Shown here: positions 37,601 to 50,576 of the stretch, in pieces | Position numbering within the stretch: position 1 is the first letter of the stretch | How the letters are laid out: each line of letters opens with the position of its first letter | NCBI RefSeq assembly: GCF_000002995.4 | Contig: NW_025062475.1 | Coordinates: 3,626,528 to 3,690,527, forward strand | Direction of reading: 5' to 3' | Source of the DNA: Brugia malayi | Taxonomy: Eukaryota; Nematoda; Chromadorea; Rhabditida; Onchocercidae | DNA: 64,000 nucleotides | Made by a program: the position numbers and the translations under genes | Notes under the pieces: model-generated | Databases searched by the model: none | Told to the model about the DNA's origin: nothing | What the model saw: only the letters and a program-made list of their open reading frames with translations

Positions 37601-40600
37601 CTTAAAAAATTTTTTTTTTAAAAAAAAAAAGTTCCTTTCTCAGAACATTCAGTAAATGGAAAGAATTCAGTAGTTTTACAAAAAGAAAAATTTTTATCAA
37701 ACAACGAAAATGATTTATTTTCTAACATGCTTATTTTGTATTGCCTGCATATTTAATTACTTGAATATTTAATTCGTGAATTATTTACCAAAATGCTGAT
37801 TTTATCAAGTAAAATACCTACAGCTTCGTTTTTAGCAAGAGATGAAATTGCTGATCGAACAGTTTCATTTTTACTTGCTGCAATCAACCTCTGTTGTACT
37901 TCCGGTTTTTTCACGACATCAAAGACAGCTTTTGCAGTACTGAATGCAGTACTAAATTTACCAGTTCCAAAGGTTCCTAAAAATTTCATTTATTATTTAT
38001 TATATCCGAATAAAAAGCAAACAAATTAAGAGCGCATAAATTTAAAACTTCAATGTCATATTAAAAGTACATTTAAAAAAAAATAAAAAAGATGTAACAG
38101 CAATGATTTTTTTTTTTTCAAATGAAAAATTGAATAGAATTAGTATTGCCTCAACTAATTAAAAGATATCACTGAGTTCTTATCAAATATTGGAAAAATA
38201 TTGGCTCAGCTCCGTTTCATAATCTTACAAATAATTATATTTTCTCTCCTTCCAATCGTTAAGGAAGAAAAACTTTTATAAAAATGATTTTAAAAAAAAA
38301 AAGCTTTTGGAAGAGTAAAACATACGGATGAATTCTTTCGGTGTTTCCTAAGCTTCTTAGAAAGCTTATTTTCACTTCTTGTCAAGAACATATCAAAGAT
38401 GAAAGCGAAAATTTTGCATTTTGAAGATGAAGCACCAAAATCAAATTCATTTTATATAATTTCAACACCTTCAGCCATACTACTACAAAATTCCTTTCTT
38501 CGTTATTTACCTTCTTTAATCAAAGTAATCTGTTTTAATATACCTAGTTATCAGGAATTCAAAACAAAACCAATTAATGTGAAATTAAAATCACCATTTA
38601 TTATTTTAAATCATGAAGCTACAAAAAAAAAAAAAAAAGACATATTGTGCTGCAAGTACTAATAACAACAAATACTTTCACAATTATAGCAGCAATTAGT
38701 GTGACTCATTCATTTCAGCCTTGAGTTAACTCATTTTTTTCTATATTTTGCATCAGTAATTCATCAATAATTTACAAAAACAATAACAATTACTTTTTCG
38801 AAACAAAATCTATTATTTTTTAGCTTCCATTTTCCTAATAAATATGAACTACTACGAAATAAAACGACCCGTTGAATGAAAAGGAATTGAAAGTTTTTAT
38901 CTATGTAAGCAAAACTGCAACAATATTCCTAAGTATGCGACCAAAAACAATTCCAGAAAAAAATCACTCATGCATCGGATCATCGTCATGTATCGAGGGC
39001 ATTTTCGGTGAACGCAAGAACGGATTCCCATCTAATCCAGTATCTTCTTGTAACTTGGTTCTTATCCCAGTTACTAATTCATTTTGCAAATCAAATAAAA
39101 GAGGATCTAAGTATGACTCATTTGTTGCTTTTGGTTCAATAATTTCTCCAAAAGTCGGCACTTCAGCTTGCAGCAGACCTATTTCTTCTTCGCTGTCTTC
39201 CTCAAAGAAAAATTTTTCGGAAATATCAACAGGAAATTCCGGATCCGTAGTTTTTAATTGCTCAGCATCATGTGTTATTGTTGCTGCTCCATTCGTCATT
39301 GTTTTTTTTTCATCTTCTTCCACGGATGCCATCATTTGAGCTTGCTGTCGACGGATACGTTCTGCAGCAGCAGCAGCAATCTTTTTTAGAATACGCTGTT
39401 TATGAAGATCGAAGAGAGAAATAGACGGATGGGTACGTAGAACGAAATCTTTCAGTGACGTAACGGTATTTCGATACAACAAAGCCAAGCCTTCACGTGC
39501 TTTTTCGTATGAAGGTTCTGGCTCCCCAGATATATCAGTACGTACATAAGTATGTGGATCAGGAAAAGGAGGTAACCAATCCGGAATATGCGGTGGACGT
39601 GGACGTGAGCTACCGACACGAAGTTGCTGCTGGGGATGCGATGCTTGCTGTACACGTGGTGGTGCTATCACCAAAGAACCTTTAGAGGTTGCTTCTTTCA
39701 GAAATGCTGGCAAGCTAGAAACTGCAGTACCTAAATCTACTAATGCCATAATTGTATCTGATGGTGTTGAAATAGTACGACCAGCATGTTCGGTCATTTG
39801 ACGTGTGGTAACGGCCAGTTCATTGATATATGAATTAATCATATGGGTGAGTAATTCGAGAACATCAGCTTCAATCGTTTCGAAACCGGCCTGTTTACAG
39901 ATAGCAGCAACCGCTTGACGTAATACACGTCGATACACGTAATCAGCTACTGTTGGCGAATAACTTGTTGATGGCAGAGAATGCATTACTGTGGCTGCAA
40001 ATTGCTTCGTCATTGCGTTGTGTGAAAAACAGACGCTATACGTGAACAAAAAAATAACAAGCATAAAATGACATTTAAAAAGTGCTTGAAAAGTACAAAA
40101 GATTTTTTATTAAATTAGAAACTTATTTTTAAGAAACGAAAGCAAAACAAAATTCTAGAACAAGAAACAACTAAACTCCAGAAAATAACGTATATCAGTA
40201 TTCTAGAACAAAATACAGAATGTCTTCAGTACACAAACTTAATAATGCATAGGACACAAGAAATAAAACAAGCCGTTTTTTCGACATTTCCTAACAAATC
40301 TAAACCTGACCTGTATTCATCCAATTATCATTTAATAATGCGGTAAGATAGAAAGGTTTACGTACAATTCTTACAACTTTAAATTCAAAAAATCCGGAAT
40401 TCAGGATGTACTCAAGTGTCGTAAAAGGGTTCGCTTCTTAACATGAAAAAAAATAAATAAAATAAAAAAGAAATATTCAAAAGAACATGATAAAATATAA
40501 TACACGAACAAAGTACTGGAAACTCTATCCATCTATCCAGCTCCACCCTGCATATCAAGATATTTTTGAATGAGCCCATAGCCTCAACATCCTATATGTT

Positions 40601-40786
40601 TGCAAGCTCCAGCGTCAGCTGCCAGCAAAGGAAGTTCCAAAAGAAATCGAAATTAAAAGTACCTGACGGCGATTGAAGATGACTTGCTGTTGCTGGCGCT
40701 GAAGCTTCATTTGTATTACTCTTGTTCTTCCAGAATGATTTTTCAGGTAGAGGTGGCGGTGGCAAAGGCTTATTTGCTGGGAACAT
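34611..40786 (-). CDS. Adaptor protein with four SH3 domains (SH3D19-like)
   Basis: Nine minus-strand exons: 40786-40663, 37976-37822, 37391-37079, 36932-36610, 36495-36374, 35920-35863, 35742-35517, 35295-35063, 34706-34611; 549 residues. The N-terminus is proline-rich (NKPLPPPPLPEK). An uncharacterised helical stretch follows (FSTAFSTAKAVFDVVKKPEV). Then come four SH3 domains at about 278-331, 349-402, 419-473 and 492-549. Each carries the ALYDF-type start, an acidic RT loop, the Trp and the Pro of the binding surface; examples are VVALYDFDSSVSGDLTF, INDDWLCGK and GIFPANYV. The last is the most degenerate (ATNDYYNNAKDHL). SH3 domains bind proline-rich peptides, so a scaffold role in signalling or the cytoskeleton is likely. 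Tandem SH3 architecture resembles SH3D19, but orthology is not shown. The first intron contains TAF8. An in-frame ATG at 37989 just before exon 2 offers an alternative start that avoids that intron. Confidence 0.82.
36349..36365. repeat. (AT)n microsatellite
   Basis: About eight AT units just downstream of exon 5 of the SH3 gene. Confidence 0.85.
38964..40013 (-). CDS. taf-8: TFIID subunit TAF8 (intronless, nested)
   Basis: A single uninterrupted frame of 349 residues. Residues about 23-104 form the bromodomain-associated histone fold (ADYVYRRVLRQAVAAICKQA through LGTAVSSLPAF), with which TAF8 pairs with TAF10. PPHIPDWLPPFPDPHTY at 140-156 is the hallmark of the TAF8 C-terminal domain, and PSYEKAREGLALLYRN fits the family's next block. 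The rest is a charged tail with a Glu-rich stretch. TAF8 joins TFIID, the promoter-recognition complex of RNA polymerase II. The frame extends upstream to an ATG at 40064, but MTKQFAATV at 40013 is preferred because the extension (LVIFLFTYSVCF) is not TAF8-like. The gene lies inside intron 1 of the SH3 adaptor on the same strand, and the absence of introns is unusual among its neighbours. Confidence 0.92.
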   Translation of the reverse strand: MTKQFAATVMHSLPSTSYSPTVADYVYRRVLRQAVAAICKQAGFETIEADVLELLTHMINSYINELAVTTRQMTEHAGRTISTPSDTIMALVDLGTAVSSLPAFLKEATSKGSLVIAPPRVQQASHPQQQLRVGSSRPRPPHIPDWLPPFPDPHTYVRTDISGEPEPSYEKAREGLALLYRNTVTSLKDFVLRTHPSISLFDLHKQRILKKIAAAAAERIRRQQAQMMASVEEDEKKTMTNGAATITHDAEQLKTTDPEFPVDISEKFFFEEDSEEEIGLLQAEVPTFGEIIEPKATNESYLDPLLFDLQNELVTGIRTKLQEDTGLDGNPFLRSPKMPSIHDDDPMHE

Positions 40787-42457
40787 CCCTCTAAACATAC
40801 GAAAAATAGTATGCTTTATACACAAAAGCTTTAAGTTATAAATAAACTCCACCGAACAAAATTAGTTACGAAACAGATTACTCCAATAAGAACTTACCTT
40901 CACTACTTTCTCCAATTTTTTTATAAGTAGGAAAAAACAGATTAAAGAAAAGGAAAGTGATAACGATCATAGGATTGAAGGTTGTTAGAATTTCAATTCT
41001 ACAGAACCATAAGTTTCACCCTAGCAAAATCCCTGTATGATCATGTGCTGCATTATTACAAGTAAAGATATTTCCGCATAATTAATAACCATACGAATGT
41101 AATAACAATTGAAAATAAAAACGACAAGATAACCAACTGAGTATCAAAACTTTTAAATGCAATAAATCGATGGGATTCACACTATAAAAAAAGTTCTTTA
41201 TTCACTGAAGATTTTAAAGTAAATATAAATTCATAAAACAGTTAAGACACGTATGAATCCACAAGAAATTTCCCGTTCGACAAGTTCTTGAATTTGTTAT
41301 TCAGTTCTTTAAAATAACTTAGGTATTGGTCAAACAATTTCGTAACCTATCAAATTGTATCTTTTTAATGAATAGCACAGAGAATGACAAAAATGAAATA
41401 AAATATATAACATTATATAAAATGAGGTAAATAGGAGCAATTTCGAGGCAATTATTATGATGTGCAGACAGTGAATAATCAGTAAAAATAGTGAAAAATA
41501 TCTTATCTAGAATACTTTTATTATTTTTATAATTCCAAATTTTAAAATTCAAAAAATTTCTCAGAGATATGAAAGAGTGCCAGTGGCATATTTATATGAT
41601 TTTACAACATGCCTAATACGCTCCCGGAGATAATTAATAGTAAAAAGAATCTTGAAAATATAATCCCTCTCATAGAAGTAATCAACCAACCATCTTATTA
41701 GTTAACTAATAAACTGAACTCTTCAACACAGCAAAATCTTTTCTATATGAATCGATGTCAAAAATTATTTCTTACACCACAATAATTAGAAGGATATTTA
41801 CAAGTATCAATAAACAGCTGAAAATCATTTGAGGCAGATATTTCACAAAAGCAATAACAGAAAAAAAAAAAATTACTATTTCACTAACTTAGAAATATTT
41901 TATTAAAAAAGTACTGAAGTAGATTTTATTACTAAAGTTTGCATTAAGTGAATAACCTCTCAAATGTACATCCAGATCTCATATTTCATAGCACTAGTCA
42001 AAAGCAACAACAAAACAGCACAAAAAAGAATGAAGATAATGCAGTAAAAAATTCATCCTAATAGTTTCATTAAAGAAAAAAAAAAAAAAAAAAAGATATT
42101 AGAGAGAAAAATGAAAATTTATCTTGAACATTATCTTAGCTTCACAAAAACATCTGCACAGTTGCACTTCGGTTGATATTTTCTAGTACAATTCAGAACT
42201 AGTTAAAAGAATTTCTAGCAATATTTGTAATAAAAATACGGAATAGTATTTAGAAACCCACATACGATCACTAACTTCAATTTACTTTGCCAATATGTAA
42301 AATAAAAACTATTTTCAGATAAGGAAAAATAACACTTTTAAGAAAAAATTACTGAGAGGTAGAGAAACAAATCAACTAATCAAATCAACTAAAACTATTA
42401 AAAAAGTTTTACCTTCCAGTTTCACAACGTATAAAATCGAATGAAAGTAGTGGTTTG
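40787..42457 (-). other. Spacer between the N4BP2-like and SH3 genes
   Basis: This is the 3' flank of the N4BP2-like gene and the 5' flank of the SH3 gene, on the same strand. A GTTTAG acceptor at 40792-40791 sits four bases before the ATG at 40786 and could take a spliced leader. No coding evidence was seen; a spacing of 1.7 kb is long for a nematode operon. Confidence 0.5.
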
Positions 42458-45400
42458 CTATTTACATTCTACAATTAATTCACCTTTGTTCGAGGTATTA
42501 TAATATCTGAAAGAAAGATATAATGAATAAAGCTAAAACTAAAAAATGAATAAATTGATATGAAGTCTTGTACCGCTATCTGTACAAGACATAAATGTGC
42601 ATTACAAACGAATAAACTTGTAAACGAGTAACTGTGTCCATACATCCATAATAATAAATAATAATGCAACCATCCATAATTCAATCCTAGGATCACATTC
42701 AAATCTAAGTAACGGAACTAATCCCAAAAACAAATGTAAATTTTTCTTAACGAATTTTCAACGAACTACAAATCGATTAAAGAGCCAGAATTCTACAAAA
42801 TAATGTAGATAAACTGAAAGGAAATAAATCCTTGAAACATACTCATAACCGCACTGCTCAAGCCACTGTATAACAGCTGGCTTAATTTTTGCTTGTCCGT
42901 CGCTCAATTTACCATAACCAGTCAAAACAACAAGTTTCTTCCGGGATCGCCCACGTCGAAATTCCGGAGGTCCTGGAAATTTTCACAGTATAGAAGAGTG
43001 AAAGCTGCAAGAAATGATTAATTACTAAATCACCGGAACTTCAAATTCTTATGCAGTGTGAATAACTTTTCAACTCGTTCTGTAATGAACTGTTTAAGAA
43101 CTGAGAATTTCTTACGCCGAAAATTCATATATACAAGACTCACTCGGTTCATACATGCAAGCTTTTTTGATTCTGCGAAGAGACAAAAACATATGACTTC
43201 AAAATACATCCTGATTATGTTACTACTAGCAATCAGTGCCTATAACATTAAGAAATAATTGATGTCTAAACCTATAAAAGCATGTTTCTTTTAAGATATT
43301 ACTGAAAAAGGGAAAATATGTAAATTTACTATCTGCAGCATTCAGCTTGGCTTTAAGAAGCTTAAGAGCCGATTGAACATTCATATAATGCAAATCGATG
43401 AACAAAGTGGATGTATTCGCTTTGATCAACCGTTCATTGAGTTCTGCCACACAATCTTTTGCTTTTTTTCCCAATTTCTGAGCCTGCAATTAAATGTGAA
43501 TTAGGACGAAATTAAGAACTATTTTGCAACACATATATAAATCATTTATAGTTGTTTAACGATGAAGTGAGGAAGATGTATAGCAAGCTCCAGCAATACA
43601 CACTAAAGTATTCTAGCAATCTTATACAAGTTCAGTTGCTGGAATTCTAAACGTTTCCCAAATCAATGTAAAGTAACTGGAGACAATTACTATCAGAACA
43701 GAACTGAGAAGAATTCAATATAGCTCGAAATTTCGATATGATCTCTAAGCCATTTGTAGTATCTAAGCCAGTGCGAGTATATGAACTATATCAATAGCAC
43801 TTAAAGGTTTAAAAATGGTCACATAGCGTAAGCATAAGATTTCTTATGGCATTTCTACAAACCTTGAATTATTCCCATTCCTATTTACAATTTGCTCATT
43901 TAGAAAGTTTCGAAATTTCAATATAGCTACTTATCTACCTCGGCAAAATAATGCATCTTGGCTCCAAAATCTCGATGATTATTAGCTCGCAACAATAATT
44001 CATGCTTCTGTTTATCATACCACTCTGCTTGCTCTCGTAGTTCAAATGCCTCCTTGTGAGCTAACTCCAGATCCGGCTTCAAAACCTGCAAAGCAATTTG
44101 ACCTGAATCTTTTAACAAACTAAAATTTTATACAAGAAAAGGATAATATTGGTGAATTTATTAGAACCTACCGATGATTCTTCATAGGAAGATGCTGCAG
44201 GCACACTACAATTACCAGACTGATTTGGACGGTATTCAATGCGAGACGGATTGGCTGGTACTGTTTGAATGTTTTCACTACCATTTACGAAGAGATCTAA
44301 AGTATTACGAGTAGCCTCTGCAGAAAACCTAAAATAAAAGCAATTATTCCAGTTCATTAAATCCAAAAAATTTCAAAGTTAGTAGTGCCTCTACATTAGG
44401 TTTAATCTAATCGAAATATTAACCAGTAAAAGAGACGAAAAATATAGCCAATGACGAAAGCACAGATAATAAGAATCTATTATTATATATTACTTGTTGT
44501 CACGGAAGCATTCTGCAATTCGTTCCCGATCAACTCCTGAATAATCTTTCATCAGTGCACTTAACTGCAGTCTTTCAGCAATACTCATATGTTTGCCATT
44601 TTCCTGAATTAAGAATAGGACTACTGAATATGATTACTGTTATACTAATATAACTGGTTTACAATTTTTTTTTCTCCAAAATTTTTAACTTGCATACATG
44701 CAAATTAGATTAAAAAATTGTAATGAAAAAAAATTTTTTTTTTGCAGGAGAATATGCATTTCTGTTTTTGAGCAACGTAAACTCAATCAGCCATGAGAAG
44801 ATTTAGCTACTAACCAAAAATTCATCAGATGCCAATTCGTGACCTTGCAATATTCGCGCTAATTCTTCATCAGAACTAACCAGTGCAGAAAAATCGAAAT
44901 TCTCACTTCCAAATGCATTATCTACTGCAACGGCAACTGTCACCAATTCAGATATAACAAACTAATTCAATATGATAATAGGAATTATGTAGGAATTAAT
45001 TAGCGAGTTTCAGATTGTGGTTATTCAATCGACATTGCTGCAAAAACTTCAAAAAGCCAGTGATGAAGCTCAGCCGTAGTCAACAGTAAACACGAAATAT
45101 AAAAAATAACGGCTTTCACGACACTATTTCTTAGTTATATTAGTTATAAAGCAAATCAAAACAAAGAAGGTGAATTAAGGAATTTTAATTCTGATTCAAT
45201 CAGCATAAGCTCGTCTATGATGCAAAGCTACGGAAGTTAGTAAGTATAAAAGTTATAGGAAAATATTTTTAAATAGAACAAGTAGTGCTATGGAAACATG
45301 AAAGGTTCACGATTCCAAACAGAGAGTTCAATGTGAGATTTATCAACTTTCAGCATACGAATTCTGGACAACTTTCTATTCTTTGATGTTGTTCAAAAGT

Positions 45401-48400
45401 TATTATCAAGCATATGAAGTAATTTTTCTAATCCAGAAAACAATTACTCCAGTTAGAAAATATTCTCACGCCCTCAACTTCGTGTTTTGGGTAACTGTAT
45501 TATTAAAAGTGTAAATCTTACTAATCAATTTCTCTAGATGAATATATTACATTTCTACGAGAGATTTGAAGTAATTCATATATAATAATCTATCTTTTCC
45601 CAACATATTATATATTCCTTGTACCGATGTAATATATTTTCTGTTCAAATCAATCAGACAAAAAGGTTTCACCTGTTACTAAGTTGTTAACGGCGGTGAA
45701 TCCAAAAGAACAACAATAAAATAAAATAAACTCAAATTTGGTCAATGATAAGTAGAAAAATAAAGCAACATGTGAACACATAGTCTTCATCCTCAAAAAA
45801 AAAAAACCTTCTGTAGTTGTAGTTGAAATGCCTTGCCAGTGGAAATAAATTTGACGCCAAAGATAGATAGGTAAGTCCACATATGTTTTTAAAAAAGTAT
45901 TGCTTTCAGCATCACCTTAAAATAGACCGTCATTTCAAAAAGAAAACAAAATTTCAAAATATAAGTCTCCAGTGTCGATTCTTTCGATTCACACAATTTA
46001 TACTAATTAATTCAAATTGATTAGAAATTCAAATAACAAGATATCAAAGATAGACAATTTAAACCATCCAAGATTCGCATTCTCTATAAATATAGTTAAA
46101 TTAAATAACAAATCTTCAAAAAAGTAACTAGCTCTGTGAGTTCTACATCTTAAATATTTTTAAAAAGAAAAAGAAAAAAAAAAACCAAAAAGTTGAGTGA
46201 GCTGCTCCATCATATCAACTGATATCTGCATTCGACAATATCCCGATGGTACAGGTTCTGGATCACAGCATTGCATGTAAGTGCAAGGAGCCAACTCTTC
46301 GGATATCGGTCTATTCAATTCGAAATTTGGTACAAACGCTGGCGAACTATTATTATCGATATTATTATCGACCTGCTCACATTCTGATTTGTCCCACCAG
46401 TAATATGTTTGCGATAATGATTCCGCATCAATATTTTTATTCTGAAATTTCGTGATTGAAAAAAAAAGAAAAAAAAAAAAACGAAGTTTGAAGAGCTATT
46501 GTGGAATTTATGGAATTATACAAAACAGTACACAGGACAAAAATTCGAATATTGAGAAAATGCTACTGTTATTGCTGCAACATATAAGACAGCTTAAACA
46601 TACCACATATCAAATTTCAAAATATTTCGATGCATTTTCCAGGTTTGGAAAAGAATTACAAGAACAAAAATTATGTTTTCAGCATTAATTACCCTTTTCC
46701 ATTGAAAAAAAATGCCCAAGACAAAAAGTTTTTCCGGAAAAAACGAAAATCTCTTGCAAATTTCATATACAACCATGCGAGAAACACACATTTAAATAAG
46801 AATTCCGTTATTGTAAGAATACGGATCATATTAATAATAATCATTAAGGAAATCATAACCTTGCCAACTGGAGTGCAAATATCCATGTGAGCGTTCATTT
46901 CTTTAAGTAACGTCATTGCATTTTTAAGTCCAGCTATCTCTAATATATGTGATAGATCGGAAGGTTTCTCATCCGGGAAAAACGCTATCAATAATTCGAT
47001 ATCAGATAGAATGTTGCCGTCACTGAAGAAAAAAAAAACATTGCAATCAACAAAAGGAATATGAATATCCAGCAGAATAGTCATTGATATTTAGAATCCA
47101 CAAAATGGAGATAAAAATTATAATGCTTAATAGAAAATGTAAATGAGTAACAGGATTTTTACTGTGGGATGAAAAAAAAAAAAAAAAACAAAAACTAACC
47201 CAGCCTGAGTAGCTTTCACTTTCATTTTTTTTTTGTAACTAAAATCAGGAGCATCGCACACCGTTTCGCAAACAAATTCGTCGTTTACAGATGATGAAGG
47301 ATTTGATAAATCAAGTACTCGAATTAAGTCACTAGTCTGACATCCAAATGTACGCAGATTCTTAGGTATCTGAAAACTGTCGATAAATAAAGAAAAGCCA
47401 TTATCTAAATAAAAATAAGAAAAAAAAATGTGATTAAACTAATAGCTTTGAAATGACAAAACTCTAACAAATTCGAATGACGTTACATATTCATTAAAGA
47501 ATTTTTTAATCACTTTACCAAATACAAGATTCTCCCTTTTGCCACTTCAAATCGTTGATACAATTTATCACACCCCTACGGTTTATAATTTTTGGAACGA
47601 ATCACAGAAAAACAAAACCTGATGTGGAATTAAAGAAATTAATTGTTCGGAGCTTTTTTTGTTGTCAGTGGCATCTTTTCCCAAAAGGGAATCTGCAAAA
47701 AAAATTTTTAATAAATTTACTGCTTCATGCAGTGCAAACTGTGAAATAGCTGATGGAAAGGAAGCAGCTCTTTCGACTTGTTGCTTCTTAGCATGCAGTT
47801 TTCGTACATCTTTCGAATACTTTAATATACAACGATAAAAAGAATCAGACATTGCAGCAGACAACATAAAAGAACTATGACTATCTTATTTGATTCATTT
47901 CATATTTAGGCTTATAAGCAACTATACTCAACAAGTGCAAATGAATGGATCAGTGAAAGAAAATATAATTTCATAGATCAAAAAGACATCTTCTAAGCAA
48001 AAATAAAAATCAGAAAGTTTGGAAAAAAATGCGCATGCATAAGCAAAAAATGAAGAAAGAACATATGAAAATCATAAAAATTGAATAAATCAGCCAAATA
48101 TAACTTATAAAAGAAATATTTTAATAGTAGCAGCAAACCTGATGCGTCTTATCTACCTAAAATGAATTAAAACGATAAAACAAAGATGGTTACCTGGTAG
48201 AGAATCTAGTTTCGATAACAATAAATTATAAGTATCATCTTCGTCGTTTATATCAACCAGTGGTGGTACTGTTCTACAAAAAATTTTTTTGATATCTAAC
48301 ATTTGACCATAATAAAAACATATGCTATAAAATTCACTTGTAAATTAGCTTCTATCTAAATTTTCTAGCTGGATCTGAATTTTACTGTTTTAGAAATAAC

Positions 48401-50576
48401 AAAAGCTTAAACTTTATAAAATCTTCTAGAAAAATTCATCCCTCGTAATTAATATGGAAAATAATGCAGTTCGTTAAAATGCTTAATCATAAGATAATAA
48501 AAGCAATTAGCACTTCAAAAGTAATTTTGTTCTTATATGAAAATCCACAATCCCTATAATTCCGCCTCCAATATTTTGATTTACCTTAACTGCGTCGGTT
48601 TTATTACATCACTTAAACTGACTTTTTCGAAGCATTCAGCCATATACGCAATTTTCTCTTCTGGCACTGAGTGTGCATTACGCCTGCAGTTAAATCAAAT
48701 CAAAATTTCGAAATAAAATGTTCTTTCCCACACAAATAATAAAAATAAGGAGATAAAACATAAATACTACCTAGCACATTCTTTTGCATTTTTTTTCCAC
48801 TCTGTTTCCGGTTCTACGAAATAAATTTCATATAAATTCTTCACTGCCTGGAAACATTTTGCAAAATTTTTGTTACATTTCAATCAGTCACCACATTATT
48901 CATACTACCAAATTCCTTTCTTGTCTATCGCTGCATATTTAACCATTATATTCAAAGAATTTCTAAGCAAGGACTTAAGGCTTCAAAATATTCTGAAAGG
49001 TAAGATTTCAGCAGAATTCTATTCCTCATTTTCTTCGTTATTCTTTTTTTGTCAACCATGTTCAGCCTATTACTAATTTCTACCAAATGCATTCTTTCGT
49101 GCACTCAATCTACTCATATTCGCGATGTGTTTCTTTTTCTTTCTTATCAAAATATTTTTTAAGTTACGAATCCTAAACATAAATGTATAAAATTGCTATT
49201 CGAAATTTTAGTCAAAAACCAACAAGATTAATGTACGGCTTCATGTGTGTTACAAATATGTTCGTATTATCGATGATTATTGGCTTTATCCCTTGCTGTA
49301 TTGCATCTTTTGCTGAAAAAAATACTCAATTATTCACATGATGTGATTTCAATGAAGACCTTTTTGAATTTTTCGGAGATTTTTCTGGTGTTTTCACTAA
49401 ACCCATCTCTTTACCATAACATTAGTCGCCACAAGATTTGAAAGCATTCGTGGACTTCTTTGCTGCAATCGCAAATCAGTCAATTATCATTTAGTTAAAC
49501 CACTTATTTTTGATTTTTCTAATTAAAGGTTTCATCAAAATTAGGCTAACTTTAATAAAGACAAATTCAAAAAAATATGCTATTCCCTTCTTCTTCCGAC
49601 AACACTATCACTCTCTGAGATAATAGATGCAAACAAAAGCATTCATGTCATTAATCACTTCATATGCTCTAATTTTTGTAACTTTATTTTCAAATCTTCC
49701 ATCTTTCATTGCTTACATGTTCATTCATATGTTCCCAATTATACATATATTCATGACTGTATGTACTTTTAAGACTATTCTCTCTTATTTGATAATATTA
49801 ATTTTTATTTTTAGTCTTAGGATAATATTAAACTAAATTTAGTTTAGTTTAGAGTAAATTATTATTAAATTAAATTTTAATTTAGAGTAAACTATTAAAT
49901 TAAATTAAACAACAGTACAAGTGGATTAAAGTATGCAAATGAAATTCGCCTTAGTGCATACCTTCCTTCCAATTTTTCTGATGATACTCATCCAATTTGG
50001 TGGGATCAAATTGATACACACCATTTTGCACGAAATACTTATCGGTATTAAAAACTGCACCATTTGTTCCAGATATTAAATCGCTGCAAGAGAAAAGAAA
50101 AAGCAAGCTATGCAAATTATCTTATTTAGTAACAATATGTAAAGCATGTTATAGCCTGTATCTAGATGGCAAAATAAAAAAAAAATTTACCAATCATAGA
50201 GAAAATAAATTAATTCACTATACTTGCACACATTGAATGAAATAAAATGAGTAGAATTAATTTTCATACTAGAAAAACCAATTTAACTATTTTTAACTAT
50301 AGTATTAATTAATCCAAATTTAGCTAAGTGTAGTATGAACTAAATTATGTCTAGAATACATCAGCATAACCAAACAAATATATATGGAATAATATTATTG
50401 AAAAGTTGATACACAATAAATAAAATTAACTCTTACCTAGCTAAATAAGATTTGCCAGATCCTGGAATACCACGCATTATTACCATAATATGATGGCCAT
50501 TTTGAATACATTTTCGGATATGTTCTAAATTTGTTGTTGGTTCCCAACATTGTTCGTGAATGCTCGGAGTAACCAT
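42458..50576 (-). CDS. nonu-1: N4BP2 / NONU-1-type protein: P-loop kinase, CUE-like, DUF1771 and Smr domains
   Basis: Seventeen minus-strand exons: 50576-50437, 50083-49962, 49312-49224, 48847-48771, 48683-48585, 48273-48194, 47692-47619, 47369-47200, 47022-46860, 46441-46186, 44924-44815, 44603-44494, 44328-44172, 44085-43939, 43483-43330, 42972-42843, 42506-42458; 708 residues, all phases consistent. Residues 30-130 are a polynucleotide-kinase-like P-loop domain (GIPGSGKS at 36-43, NTDKYF, IDNTN). CUE-like helices lie at about 284-312 and 470-510 (DRERIAECFRDNKFSAEAT). DUF1771 spans about 550-615 (KEAFELREQAEWYDKQK). Smr spans about 624-708 (LFIDLHYM, LVVLTGYGKLS, IKPAVIQWLEQCGYE). The architecture matches N4BP2, yeast Cue2 and C. 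elegans NONU-1, which cut mRNA at collided ribosomes in no-go decay. The Smr GRG-type motif reads GYG here. The symbol is assigned by architecture. Confidence 0.87.
44925..46185 (-). other. Largest intron of the N4BP2-like gene
   Basis: An AT-rich intron of 1.26 kb. No nested gene was recognised on either strand. Confidence 0.5.
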
